Assembly (NCBI RefSeq): GCF_026241335.1
Contig: NZ_JAPHAV010000001.1
Coordinates: 1,178,001-1,242,000 of the forward strand
Source: Ochrobactrum chromiisoli
GTDB lineage: Bacteria > Pseudomonadota > Alphaproteobacteria > Rhizobiales > Rhizobiaceae
Direction of reading: 5' to 3'
Length of the DNA stretch: 64,000 nt
Position 1 is the stretch's first letter. Each line of letters opens with the position of its first letter. Shown here one piece after another: positions 1-7,706 of the stretch. Under the pieces are notes generated by a model. That model was not told the origin of the DNA, searched no databases, and was given only the letters and a program-made list of their open reading frames with translations. The position numbers were made by a program, and so were the translations under genes.

Positions 1-544
1 TGTTGCAGGACTTGCGCTTGCTGATGCCGTTGATGCGGTTTTGCCGGAAGCTGTGGCTTCGCGCGTGACTGTTGCGCTCAAATGGCCCAATGACGTGCTG
101 GTTGATGGCGCAAAACTCTCCGGTATTCTCCTTGAATCGACGCTGCTTTCTGACGGTCGTTTTGGTCTTGCGGTGGGCATGGGCACAAATGTTGTCGCCT
201 CTCCGCAAGGCTTGCCTTACCCCGCGACATCCTTGCGTGAACTTGGCAGTCAGGTCGATGCAGCGACATTGTTTTTGGCACTTTCGGATGCATGGTGTCA
301 TTATCATTCAATATGGAATGCTGGGCGAGGGCTGAATGAAATCCGTCTGCGCTGGCTCAAGCGCGCGCATGGGCTGGGCCAGCCCGTTATGATGCAGTTG
401 AATGGCCGTATTGTTGAAGGTGTTTTTGAAACCATCGATTCGGACTGCCGCCTTGTTATCCGCGAAGATGACGGTACACGTGTGCCGGTAACTGCCGGGG
501 ACGTCTATTTTGGAACGGCAGCCTCTGTTAAACCCGTTTCCTGA
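1..544 (+). CDS. birA: Biotin--[acetyl-CoA-carboxylase] ligase, C-terminal part (5' end outside window)
   Basis: Only the last 180 codons are present; the reading frame is open from base 2, so the start lies upstream of the window. The protein attaches biotin to the biotin carboxyl carrier subunit of acetyl-CoA carboxylase in the cytoplasm. Visible family motifs are KWPNDVLVDGAKLSG (biotin/ATP pocket, the Lys of the ligase fold) followed by a GxGxNV turn (VGMGTNV) and a short C-terminal SH3-like domain ending in a 'GDVYFG' strand. Whether an N-terminal repressor HTH exists cannot be seen. It lies directly upstream of the RNase J gene in the same direction. Confidence 0.9.
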   Translation, partial: VAGLALADAVDAVLPEAVASRVTVALKWPNDVLVDGAKLSGILLESTLLSDGRFGLAVGMGTNVVASPQGLPYPATSLRELGSQVDAATLFLALSDAWCHYHSIWNAGRGLNEIRLRWLKRAHGLGQPVMMQLNGRIVEGVFETIDSDCRLVIREDDGTRVPVTAGDVYFGTAASVKPVS

Positions 545-656
545 TTGAATAATTGTGCACAATTGAACGCTGTGCGGGTTGTTCCGGGCTTGCAAACTAT
601 CGGCAGGCGGTTCAACAGGGGCATAATAAATTCTAAGTAAAGAACAGGGAGGCATT

Positions 657-2333
657 ATGCCCCGCTCACCATCGACACAATTTGTCTTCCTGCCGCTTGG
701 CGGTGTCGGCGAAATCGGCATGAACCTTGCCATGTATGGCTTTGGTCCTGAGGACAAACGCGAATGGATCGTGGTCGACATGGGCGTAAGCTTTGCTGGC
801 CCGGAGCATCCGGGCGCGGATCTGATCCTGCCAGACATTCGCTTTCTCGAGGCTGAGAAGCATAATCTGCGCGGCATTATCATTACCCATGCGCATGAAG
901 ACCATTATGGCGCCTTGCTTGATCTTTGGCCGCGTCTGAAGGCGCCTGTTTATGCCACGCCGTTTACGGCAGGCTTGTTGGAAGCCAAGCGTCAGTCGGA
1001 ATCTGGTGCACCGGAAATTCCGGTCAACATATTCAAAGCGGGTGAGACCTTTGAGGTTGGTTCCTTCGAGATAGAAGCGATTGCGGTTACGCACTCGATT
1101 CCAGAGCCTGTTTCGCTCGCCATCACCACACCGCTTGGTACAGTCGTTCACACGGGCGACTGGAAGATGGACCCTGATCCATCCATGGGACCGTTGATTG
1201 ACGAAGCACGTTTCCGTGCAATCGGCGATCAGGGCGTTTTGGCGTTGATCTGCGATTCCACCAATGCGATGCGCGATGGTGAATCACCGTCTGAGCGACA
1301 GGTCGGTGAAAGCTTGCGCGAGCTTATTGAAGGCGCGCGTGGTCGCGTGGCGATTACAACGTTCTCATCCAACGTTGGCCGTATCCGCTCCATTACAGAA
1401 GCGGCGCGCGATGCTGGCCGTCAGGTGCTGGTGGTCGGTCGTTCGATGAAGCGCACAATCGCAGTTGCGACCGAGCTTGGCTATATGGAAGGCTTGCCGG
1501 AGTTCCTCAGCGAAGATGATTACGGCTATATCCCGCGCGAAAATGTCGTAATGATCCTGACGGGCAGCCAGGGAGAGCCACGTGCAGCGCTGGCCAAGCT
1601 TTCGCGTGATGAAATGCGCAGCATCGCGTTGTCGGCAGGCGACACGGTTATTTTCTCATCGCGTCCGATTCCGGGCAATGAAAAGGCTATTCTCGACATC
1701 AAGAACAAGCTCATTGATCAGGGCATCAAGCTGATCAGTGATGATGATGCGCTTGTGCACGTTTCCGGCCACCCGCGCCGCAGTGAGCTAAGGCGCATGT
1801 ATTCTTGGGTGCGTCCGAAGATTCTCGTGCCCGTTCATGGCGAGGCAGCGCATCTTGTCGCGCAAGGGTCGCTCGGTGCTATGGAGGGCATTGAAGAGAT
1901 TGCACAGGTGCGCGATGGCGACATGTTGCGCCTGGCACCAGGCAAAGCAGAAATCATCGATGAAGCACCTGTTGGCCGTATCTATAAGGACGGCAAGCTG
2001 ATCGGCGACGAAGACGAAATCGGCATGGTTGAGCGGCGCAAGCTCGCTTATGTCGGCCATGTCGCTGTTTCTGTGCTGCTCGACCGTGATTTCAAGATCA
2101 TGGATGAGCCCGATCTGGTTGCCTTTGGCCTGCCTGAAGAAGACAGGCAGGGCGATTTGATCGAAGATATTCTGCTTGATGCGGCAATCGAAGCGATCGA
2201 CAGCATTCCACGGGCGCGCCGCAAGGATCTTGAAGTGGTCCGTGAATCGGTTCGCCGTGCGGTTCGTGCTGCGACAAATGAAGCATGGGGCAAAAAGCCG
2301 GTGGTGACAGTCTTCATCAACCGGATAAAGTAG
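657..2333 (+). CDS. rnj: Ribonuclease J (metallo-beta-lactamase/beta-CASP ribonuclease)
   Basis: 558 residues. RNase J is a zinc-dependent endo- and 5'-exoribonuclease for mRNA and rRNA processing. Residues about 8-200 hold the metallo-beta-lactamase domain, with the metal motif HAHEDH at 78-83 and further His/Asp ligands around THSIPE and THTGDW-type strands. The beta-CASP domain is inserted after it (ITTFSSNVGRI and GSQGEP segments). The C-terminal beta-CASP His lies in HVSGHPRR, followed by a VPVHGE strand. The start is supported by GGGAGG about 6 bases upstream. It follows birA by 112 bases and precedes the methylmalonyl-CoA epimerase gene by 25 bases, suggesting cotranscription. Alphaproteobacteria carry RNase J together with RNase E. 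Confidence 0.95.
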   Translation: MPRSPSTQFVFLPLGGVGEIGMNLAMYGFGPEDKREWIVVDMGVSFAGPEHPGADLILPDIRFLEAEKHNLRGIIITHAHEDHYGALLDLWPRLKAPVYATPFTAGLLEAKRQSESGAPEIPVNIFKAGETFEVGSFEIEAIAVTHSIPEPVSLAITTPLGTVVHTGDWKMDPDPSMGPLIDEARFRAIGDQGVLALICDSTNAMRDGESPSERQVGESLRELIEGARGRVAITTFSSNVGRIRSITEAARDAGRQVLVVGRSMKRTIAVATELGYMEGLPEFLSEDDYGYIPRENVVMILTGSQGEPRAALAKLSRDEMRSIALSAGDTVIFSSRPIPGNEKAILDIKNKLIDQGIKLISDDDALVHVSGHPRRSELRRMYSWVRPKILVPVHGEAAHLVAQGSLGAMEGIEEIAQVRDGDMLRLAPGKAEIIDEAPVGRIYKDGKLIGDEDEIGMVERRKLAYVGHVAVSVLLDRDFKIMDEPDLVAFGLPEEDRQGDLIEDILLDAAIEAIDSIPRARRKDLEVVRESVRRAVRAATNEAWGKKPVVTVFINRIK

Positions 2334-2358
2334 CTCTGTTTTCGGAGGAGGAAGATAG

Positions 2359-2763
2359 ATGCTCAAACGCCTGAACCATGTTGCAATCGTGGTTCCAGAT
2401 ATAAAGTCCGCCTCTGCGCTTTACACAGGACAGCTTGGTGCGAACGTGACCGCGCCGCAAGCTTTGCCTGAGCACGGGGTGACGGTGGTCTTTATTGATG
2501 TGGGGAACACCAAGATCGAATTGCTGGAACCGTTGGGAGAGGGATCGCCCATTGCGAGTTTTCTGGAAAAGAACCCTTCGGGCGGAATGCATCATCTTTG
2601 CTATGAAGTTGACGATATTTTAGCCGCACGCGATCATCTCAAGGCGCAAGGGGCACGCATTCTCGGTAATGGTGAGCCAAAGATTGGTGCCCATGGCAAG
2701 CCGGTGCTGTTTTTGCATCCCAAAGACTTCAATGGCACTTTGATCGAGCTTGAGGAGGCATGA
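2359..2763 (+). CDS. mce: Methylmalonyl-CoA epimerase
   Basis: 134 residues, the normal length for this VOC-fold enzyme. It interconverts (2R)- and (2S)-methylmalonyl-CoA in the propionyl-CoA to succinyl-CoA route. The sequence opens LNHVAIVVPDI, the first betaalphabeta metal-binding unit with His. A second unit contains GGMHHLCYEVDDI (metal His) and the protein ends KDFNGTLIELEEA, where the final Glu is the last metal ligand. An RBS GGAGGA sits 8-13 bases before the ATG. The next gene's ATG begins two bases past the stop, so the two are translationally close. Confidence 0.93.
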   Translation: MLKRLNHVAIVVPDIKSASALYTGQLGANVTAPQALPEHGVTVVFIDVGNTKIELLEPLGEGSPIASFLEKNPSGGMHHLCYEVDDILAARDHLKAQGARILGNGEPKIGAHGKPVLFLHPKDFNGTLIELEEA

Positions 2764-2764
2764 G

Positions 2765-3034
2765 ATGACGATTGTTTCCGGTATCGCGATGTATTTTATC
2801 TTCTGGTGGATAACACTATTTGCGCTCTTACCGGTTGGATTGCGCACGCAGGCGGAAGAAAATGACGTGACATTGGGAACGGTCGCGAGCGCGCCAGCCA
2901 AACCACGCATCGGACTTGCATTTCTGCGTACCACGTTTGTCGCCACCGCGATCTTCTGCATCTATTATTACCTGACGCAGGTTCAGGGCTTCAGCCTTGA
3001 TGATATTCCGCATTTTTTTCCCGATCTGAAGTAA
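2765..3034 (+). CDS. DUF1467 family small membrane protein
   Basis: 89 residues. It matches the alphaproteobacterial DUF1467 family by its hallmark N-terminal helix with WWITLFALLPVGLR at about residues 14-27, a short polar loop (TQAEENDVTLGTVASAPAKPRIG) and a second membrane helix (FLRTTFVATAIFCIYYYLT). The function of the family is unknown. The ATG at 2765 was chosen over an upstream alternative because it directly follows the mce stop, and the end of mce (GAGGAGGC) supplies its ribosome binding site. It ends the birA-rnj-mce group; the following 850 bases hold no gene on this strand. Confidence 0.85.
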   Translation: MTIVSGIAMYFIFWWITLFALLPVGLRTQAEENDVTLGTVASAPAKPRIGLAFLRTTFVATAIFCIYYYLTQVQGFSLDDIPHFFPDLK

Positions 3035-3408
3035 AATCGGACATTCTGTTTCTCGATAAATGAAGCGCTACAAGACATAGTGCCTATTTTTTAGGCGCTA
3101 TTTTTTGAGGCGGCATTTTTGTCGCTTGCTTCAAGATCATGCGTTGAATCTAAAATGTATCAATCCGTTATAACGGTTTGAAAAGAAAGAAATTTAGTGC
3201 CTTTCCAGCGAAAGCGCGTAACGGCTTCGCCCAAGACAATGCGTGATAAAAATTGAGACAGCATTTCCAATGATCCACTCAAAACAGCAAATGCTCTGAG
3301 CTTTGGAAAGCTTACCTGTGACGCTGCGCTTTGCATTGAAAAACTGAAAAATATCAGAGGCTTATTTTGCCAGGTGAGAGCTTTTTCTCTTGAAGGCACG
3401 GCAAAGCC
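3035..3408. other. Intergenic stretch with a degenerate dispersed repeat
   Basis: No convincing gene. Bases about 3196-3298 hold a diverged copy of the repeat seen at 11194-11528: the core CTTTCCAGCGAAAGCGCG and AATGCGTGA, followed by a terminal module bounded by GCATTTCC and its near-inverted partner GCAAATGCTCT. A 79-codon minus-strand frame across it is explained by the repeat. Nothing else is recognised. Confidence 0.6.
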
Positions 3409-3435
3409 AAAAAAAAAGCAAGGCTTTCGCCTTGC
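3409..3435 (-). terminator. Rho-independent terminator of the candidate small RNA
   Basis: Minus-strand stem GCAAGGC/GCCTTGC with GAAA tetraloop followed by nine T residues; no plus-strand gene could use it. Confidence 0.85.
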
Positions 3436-3565
3436 TAGTCGAATACGCGTTCGATCCGTTTCCGTATTACAGGCGGCTGCGAATTAACGCGCCTGGATCC
3501 ATCCTCCCAAGACTTTGACCGCGTGAAACAACGGTTAGCTCCGTTGTTATGCTTATTGATGAAAA
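3409..3565 (-). ncRNA. Candidate structured small RNA ending in a strong terminator
   Basis: Read on the minus strand, three clean hairpins follow one another: ACAACGG/CCGTTGT (3541-3547 with 3528-3534, loop of 6), CAGGCG/CGCCTG (3490-3495 with 3470-3475) and AATACG/CGTATT (3463-3468 with 3442-3447). A near-ideal Rho-independent terminator follows: GCAAGGC-GAAA-GCCTTGC then nine T (3435 down to 3409). A promoter-like TTGGTG, 17-base spacer, CGCTAT lies just upstream on the minus strand. The same stretch is also open as a 48-codon frame (3435-3581 minus, weak GGTGA site, ending KRIERVFD just before the terminator), so a small protein remains possible. I could not match it to a named RNA family; it is not 6S, SRP RNA, tmRNA or RNase P by visible motifs. 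Confidence 0.5.
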
Positions 3566-3599
3566 AAATAGCGGACTGCATAGCTTTTGTCACCAAAAA

Positions 3600-3887
3600 T
3601 CTTTTGTGATGTCATATTTCCTTCGCAATTTTGCCGCCTCTCGTGTGCGATATGCATAATACATTGAAATTTAAAATGAATCTCGGCGCCTTTCTTAAAT
3701 GATCTTTTTCGTCATTCTGGCGGTGATGGCTGTGGATGGGAAAAAACCTTCTGATTAAAGCACGGGGAGGCGGGTTTTCAATAGCGGTATAACCCGTTAT
3801 GAAGCCAGCAAGTTTGCTTAATTTTTGCCTGATTCTACACACAGTCGGTTGCTATTCAGGTAATCTCTCTCTTGATCGGTGGTCACG
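3600..3887. other. Leader region of proS; no gene seen
   Basis: AT-rich 290 bases ahead of proS. The only structure noted is a 20-base stretch at 3799-3818 (TATGAAGCCAGCAAGTTTGC) that recurs with one mismatch at 43451-43470, 31 bases ahead of dusA. No riboswitch or T-box was recognised. Confidence 0.4.
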
Positions 3888-5210
3888 ATGCGTCTGTCGC
3901 AGTATTTTTTGCCCATTCTGAAGGAAAACCCAAAAGAGGCAGAAATTGTCTCTCACAGGTTGATGTTGCGTGCGGGTATGATCCGTCAGCAGTCGGCAGG
4001 CATTTATTCATGGCTCCCGCTTGGCCTGAAAGTGCTCAACAAGGTCTGCAACATCATTCGTGAAGAGCAGAACCGTGCAGGCGCCAACGAAATTCTGATG
4101 CCGACGATCCAGTCCGCCGATCTTTGGCGCGAAAGCGGTCGTTACGATGCATATGGCAAGGAAATGCTGCGCATTCAGGACCGGCAGGAGCGCGAAATGC
4201 TCTTTGGTCCGACCAATGAAGAAATGGTCACGGATATTTTCCGTTCTTATGTGCGCTCCTACAAGGATCTGCCGCTGAACCTCTATCACATCCAGTGGAA
4301 GTTCCGCGATGAGGTGCGTCCGCGTTTTGGCGTGATGCGCTCGCGTGAGTTTCTTATGAAAGACGCCTATTCGTTCGACCTCGATTACGAGGGCGCGAAA
4401 ATGGCTTATTACCGCATGTTCGTGTCGTACCTGCGTACATTTGCGCGTGTTGGTCTTCAGGCGATCCCGATGCGTGCCGATACCGGCCCGATTGGCGGCG
4501 ATCTCAGCCACGAATTCATCATTCTCGCTGAAACCGGCGAAAGCCAGGTTTATTGCGATAAGGCATATCTTGAACTGGCTGTTCCGGGCGCAGATACGGA
4601 TTTCCGTAACGATGAGCAACTGACCGATATCGTCAAGCGCTGGACAACGCCTTATGCAGCAACCGACGAGATGCACGACGAGGCTGAATGGGCAGCTGTA
4701 AAAGCTGATGATCAGGTTTCAGCGCGCGGTATTGAAGTCGGCCACATCTTCCATTTCGGCACGAAGTATTCTGAGCCGATGGGCGCAAAAGTGCAGGGGC
4801 CTGATGGCAAGGAACACGCTGTATCGATGGGGTCTTACGGCATTGGTCCTTCGCGTCTGGTTGCAGCGGCAATCGAAGCTTTCCACGACGAAGCTGGTAT
4901 CATCTGGCCCAAGGCAATTGCGCCTTTCGGTGTTGGCATTGTCAACATGAAGCCCGGTGATGAGGCTTGCGATGGCGTGAGCGAAAAGCTCTATACTGCC
5001 TTCACCAATGCCGGTCTTGATCCACTGCTTGACGACACGGATAACCGTGCGGGATCGAAGTTTGCAACGATGGATCTGATCGGTCTGCCTTATCAGGTGA
5101 TTGTTGGTCCGCGTGGCGTTGCTGCCGGTGAAGTTGAAGTCAAGGATCGCAAGACTGGTGAGCGTCAAAACCTCACCATTGAGGCAGCAATCAACCTTTT
5201 GACGGCATAA
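3888..5210 (+). CDS. proS: Prolyl-tRNA synthetase, short alphaproteobacterial type
   Basis: 440 residues, against about 570 in E. coli. The length fits the form lacking the inserted editing (INS) domain between motifs 2 and 3. It charges tRNA-Pro in the cytoplasm. Class II motifs are visible: motif 1 region [15 protein letters not shown], motif 2 with [19 protein letters not shown], and motif 3 [17 protein letters not shown]. The C-terminal anticodon-binding domain starts near [11 protein letters not shown]. The ATG at 3888 (MRLSQYF) fits the conserved family N-terminus better than the GTG nine bases upstream. It is followed two bases later by the LolC/E gene. Confidence 0.97.
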   Translation: MRLSQYFLPILKENPKEAEIVSHRLMLRAGMIRQQSAGIYSWLPLGLKVLNKVCNIIREEQNRAGANEILMPTIQSADLWRESGRYDAYGKEMLRIQDRQEREMLFGPTNEEMVTDIFRSYVRSYKDLPLNLYHIQWKFRDEVRPRFGVMRSREFLMKDAYSFDLDYEGAKMAYYRMFVSYLRTFARVGLQAIPMRADTGPIGGDLSHEFIILAETGESQVYCDKAYLELAVPGADTDFRNDEQLTDIVKRWTTPYAATDEMHDEAEWAAVKADDQVSARGIEVGHIFHFGTKYSEPMGAKVQGPDGKEHAVSMGSYGIGPSRLVAAAIEAFHDEAGIIWPKAIAPFGVGIVNMKPGDEACDGVSEKLYTAFTNAGLDPLLDDTDNRAGSKFATMDLIGLPYQVIVGPRGVAAGEVEVKDRKTGERQNLTIEAAINLLTA

Positions 5211-5212
5211 CC

Positions 5213-6529
5213 ATGAGCAATGCGGCGGCAGCAAAATCTGACGGCAAGCAGAAGGTGCCTAACAAGGCGCCTTCTTCAGGTCCTTTCTCCGCTTATGAGC
5301 GGATGATCGCATGGCGCTATTTGCGAGCGCGCCGCCGCGAGACGTTTATTTCGGTCATTGCCGGTTTCTCTTTCACGGGCATCATGCTCGGTGTTGCAAC
5401 ACTCATTATCGTCATGGCGGTGATGAACGGTTTTCGCGCCGAGCTGCTCAATCGAATTCTCGGTATTAATGGCCATCTCATCATGCAGCCGATAGATCGG
5501 CCGCTGGATGACTATGCGAGCCTGATTACACGTATTGACGGTATTTCCGGCGTAAAATTTGCCATTCCGGTGGTTGAAGGTCAGGCTTTGGTGCAGGGCA
5601 ATATTGGCGCAGGCACCGGTGCTCTGGTTCGAGGGCTTCGTGAAGAAGACCTCGACAAGCTCAAGCTTGTTTCGGACAATATCAAACAAGGCACCCTGAA
5701 AGGCTTTGATCAAAGCGGAGGCGTGGCCATTGGCACGCGTATGGCTGAAAATCTTGGTCTTTCTGTCGGTGATACGCTCCGCGTTATCTCACCCGATGGT
5801 GATGTGACACCGTTTGGCGTCAATCCGCGGGTTAAAGCCTATCCTATCGTTGCAATCTTCGAAATTGGCATGTCGGAATATGACGCGTCGATTGTCATGA
5901 TGCCGCTTTCAGAAGCCCAGCTTTTCTTTAATCAGGAAGGCAAAGTGCAGTCGCTTGAAATCTTCGTCGATAATCCTGACAAGGTGGATGCAATGCGCGC
6001 ACCGGTCGAGGAAGTTGCGGCTCGTCAGATTTCCATGGTCGATTGGCGCCAGCGCAACCAGACCTTCTTCTCGGCTTTGCAGGTCGAGCGCAATGTCATG
6101 TTCATGATCCTGACGCTGATCGTGCTCGTCGCAGCCCTTAATATCATTTCCGGCCTGATCATGCTGGTGAAGGATAAGGGCCGTGACATCGCGATCCTTC
6201 GAACCATGGGCGCCACACGTGGGGCTATCATGCGAATATTCCTTATGACAGGCGCAGCCATTGGTGTCACGGGTACGTTTGCAGGCGTGGTTTTAGGCGT
6301 GGTTGTGTGCCTCAACGTCGAACGTCTGCGCGAGTTCTTCTCGTGGCTTTCCGGCACGACCCTGTTTAATCCAGAGCTCTATTTCCTGAGCACGCTTCCG
6401 GCCAAGATGGATGTCGGCGAAACGGTTTCCGTCATAGCTATGGCTCTGATCCTTTCCTTTATTGCCACCATTTTTCCGGCCTGGCGCGCTGCTAAACTCG
6501 ATCCGGTCGAAGCATTGAGGTACGAATAA
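5213..6529 (+). CDS. lolC: Lipoprotein-releasing ABC transporter permease, LolC/LolE family
   Basis: 438 residues. This is the inner-membrane permease that, with LolD, extracts outer-membrane lipoproteins from the inner membrane. It has the MacB/LolC layout: an N-terminal cytosolic segment with [21 protein letters not shown]1 (about 50-75), a large periplasmic domain (about 75-295), then three TM helices from about 300 to the C-terminus, ending [18 protein letters not shown], the classical family tail. Only one permease gene is present, as in many alphaproteobacteria, so it probably forms a homodimer (LolF-like). Its stop overlaps the lolD start. Confidence 0.93.
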   Translation: MSNAAAAKSDGKQKVPNKAPSSGPFSAYERMIAWRYLRARRRETFISVIAGFSFTGIMLGVATLIIVMAVMNGFRAELLNRILGINGHLIMQPIDRPLDDYASLITRIDGISGVKFAIPVVEGQALVQGNIGAGTGALVRGLREEDLDKLKLVSDNIKQGTLKGFDQSGGVAIGTRMAENLGLSVGDTLRVISPDGDVTPFGVNPRVKAYPIVAIFEIGMSEYDASIVMMPLSEAQLFFNQEGKVQSLEIFVDNPDKVDAMRAPVEEVAARQISMVDWRQRNQTFFSALQVERNVMFMILTLIVLVAALNIISGLIMLVKDKGRDIAILRTMGATRGAIMRIFLMTGAAIGVTGTFAGVVLGVVVCLNVERLREFFSWLSGTTLFNPELYFLSTLPAKMDVGETVSVIAMALILSFIATIFPAWRAAKLDPVEALRYE

Positions 6530-7212
6530 TGGCGGCTGAAGTTATTCTGCGTCTGGAAAATGTCAGCCGGGCCTATAAGGAAGCTGATCGCGAACTGGTC
6601 ATCCTGAAAGATGCGAGTTTTACACTGCATCGTGGCGAGATGGTTGCACTGGTTGCCCCGTCTGGTGCTGGTAAATCGACATTGCTGCATACGGCCGGTT
6701 TGCTGGAGCGCCCGGATGCGGGTGATGTTTTTCTCGATGGCCGCTCCTGCAGTGCCCTTTCAGAGGATGAGCGCACAGCCGTTCGCCGCAACGATGTTGG
6801 CTTTGTTTATCAGTTCCATCATCTTCTGCCGGAGTTCACGGCACTTGAAAACGTGATGATGCCACAGATGATCCGTGGCCTGCCACAAAAGGCAGCGTCC
6901 GTTCGCGCGCAGCAGTTGCTCGACTATATGAAGATCGGCAAACGTGCTTCGCATCGCCCATCGGAGCTGTCGGGCGGCGAGCAGCAGCGCGTTGCCATTG
7001 CGCGCGCAGTTGCCAATGCACCTCTGGTATTGCTGGCCGATGAGCCAACCGGCAATCTTGACCCGACAACATCCTCTTATGTTTTTGGTGCGCTGGAAGC
7101 ACTGGTGCGGCAGTCGGGACTGGCTGCGATGATTGCGACGCATAATCACGAGCTGGCGCGTCGGATGGATCGTCGTGTGACGTTGAAAGACGGCAAAGTC
7201 GTCGATCTTTGA
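6529..7212 (+). CDS. lolD: Lipoprotein-releasing system ATP-binding protein LolD
   Basis: 227 residues. This is the cytoplasmic ATPase of the Lol exporter. Walker A is APSGAGKS (residues 43-50), the Q-loop lies in [17 protein letters not shown], the ABC signature is LSGGEQQR, and Walker B is [12 protein letters not shown], followed by the H-loop in ATHNHELA. The [15 protein letters not shown] stretch is characteristic of LolD. The ATG overlaps the last base of the permease gene, so the two are translationally coupled. A small GAGCG/CGCTC hairpin lies just after the stop. Confidence 0.95.
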   Translation: MAAEVILRLENVSRAYKEADRELVILKDASFTLHRGEMVALVAPSGAGKSTLLHTAGLLERPDAGDVFLDGRSCSALSEDERTAVRRNDVGFVYQFHHLLPEFTALENVMMPQMIRGLPQKAASVRAQQLLDYMKIGKRASHRPSELSGGEQQRVAIARAVANAPLVLLADEPTGNLDPTTSSYVFGALEALVRQSGLAAMIATHNHELARRMDRRVTLKDGKVVDL

Positions 7213-7337
7213 GAGCGCTTTGACGTCGCTCTAAGCTTTTCGTTCAATCGCCCTATAGAGCGCCGGTGGCCATGCTGCCGGCGTTTGCATGTTTATTTTT
7301 CATAAACCTTAAATACACGCGATCGCTTAAATGGGTG

Positions 7338-7371
7338 TTGACTTTGGAACAGAAATGGAACAAACAATAAA
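7338..7371 (+). promoter_or_regulatory. LexA (SOS) box overlapping a probable promoter
   Basis: GAAC at 7347-7350 and GAAC at 7358-7361 are separated by exactly seven bases. This is the GAAC-N7-GAAC direct repeat known for alphaproteobacterial LexA. It lies right after a -35-like TTGACT (7338-7343) and spans the spacer to an AT-rich -10-like AACAAT, the position expected for repression. The first start codon downstream is that of the 28-residue protein at 7400; dnaE starts 345 bases downstream. Confidence 0.6.
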
Positions 7372-7399
7372 CATACGTGAACAAAGAGGAGTTATTCCA

Positions 7400-7486
7400 A
7401 TGACCGATCTCGTCTACGACGTTTTGTCTTTCGTCTCCATCAGCCTTTTCGTTGCGACCTTCGCCATATGGGTGAGTGCAATCTGA
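7400..7486 (+). CDS. 28-residue single-pass membrane protein, likely SOS-controlled
   Basis: A short frame with a strong ribosome binding site (AAAGAGGAG, 8 bases before the ATG). The translation is a short acidic N-terminus (MTDLVYDV) followed by an almost unbroken hydrophobic helix (LSFVSISLFVATFAIWVSAI) to the C-terminus, i.e. one membrane span. Its leader carries the LexA-type GAAC-N7-GAAC box 39 bases before the start. No homologue is recognised by sequence. Its size, topology and regulation resemble SidA, the 29-residue SOS-induced division inhibitor of Caulobacter, which acts on FtsW; that comparison is inference. It could instead be a leader peptide for the dnaE transcript. Confidence 0.6.
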   Translation: MTDLVYDVLSFVSISLFVATFAIWVSAI

Positions 7487-7706
7487 AAGCGCAAAGCGGG
7501 TTCTTCTGTGAACCTCGCTGATAGTAACGGCGCTCACTCTGGACATCGTTACCGTATTCCCCGAAAGTGTGACGATGGGCGATAAGAGTCGCCCGTTACC
7601 CTGTGCAAATCTCATATCGTGAGCAGCACTCGGATGGCGCTGAAAACATGATTTCGCTATCATGGTGTTGCGGCGCAGTCAGCTCTGCAAAGATCGGGGA
7701 ATGAAT

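Noticed and set aside
308..883. 191-codon minus-strand frame across birA and rnj
   Set aside because: Antisense shadow of two clear plus-strand genes; no family resemblance or initiation signal.
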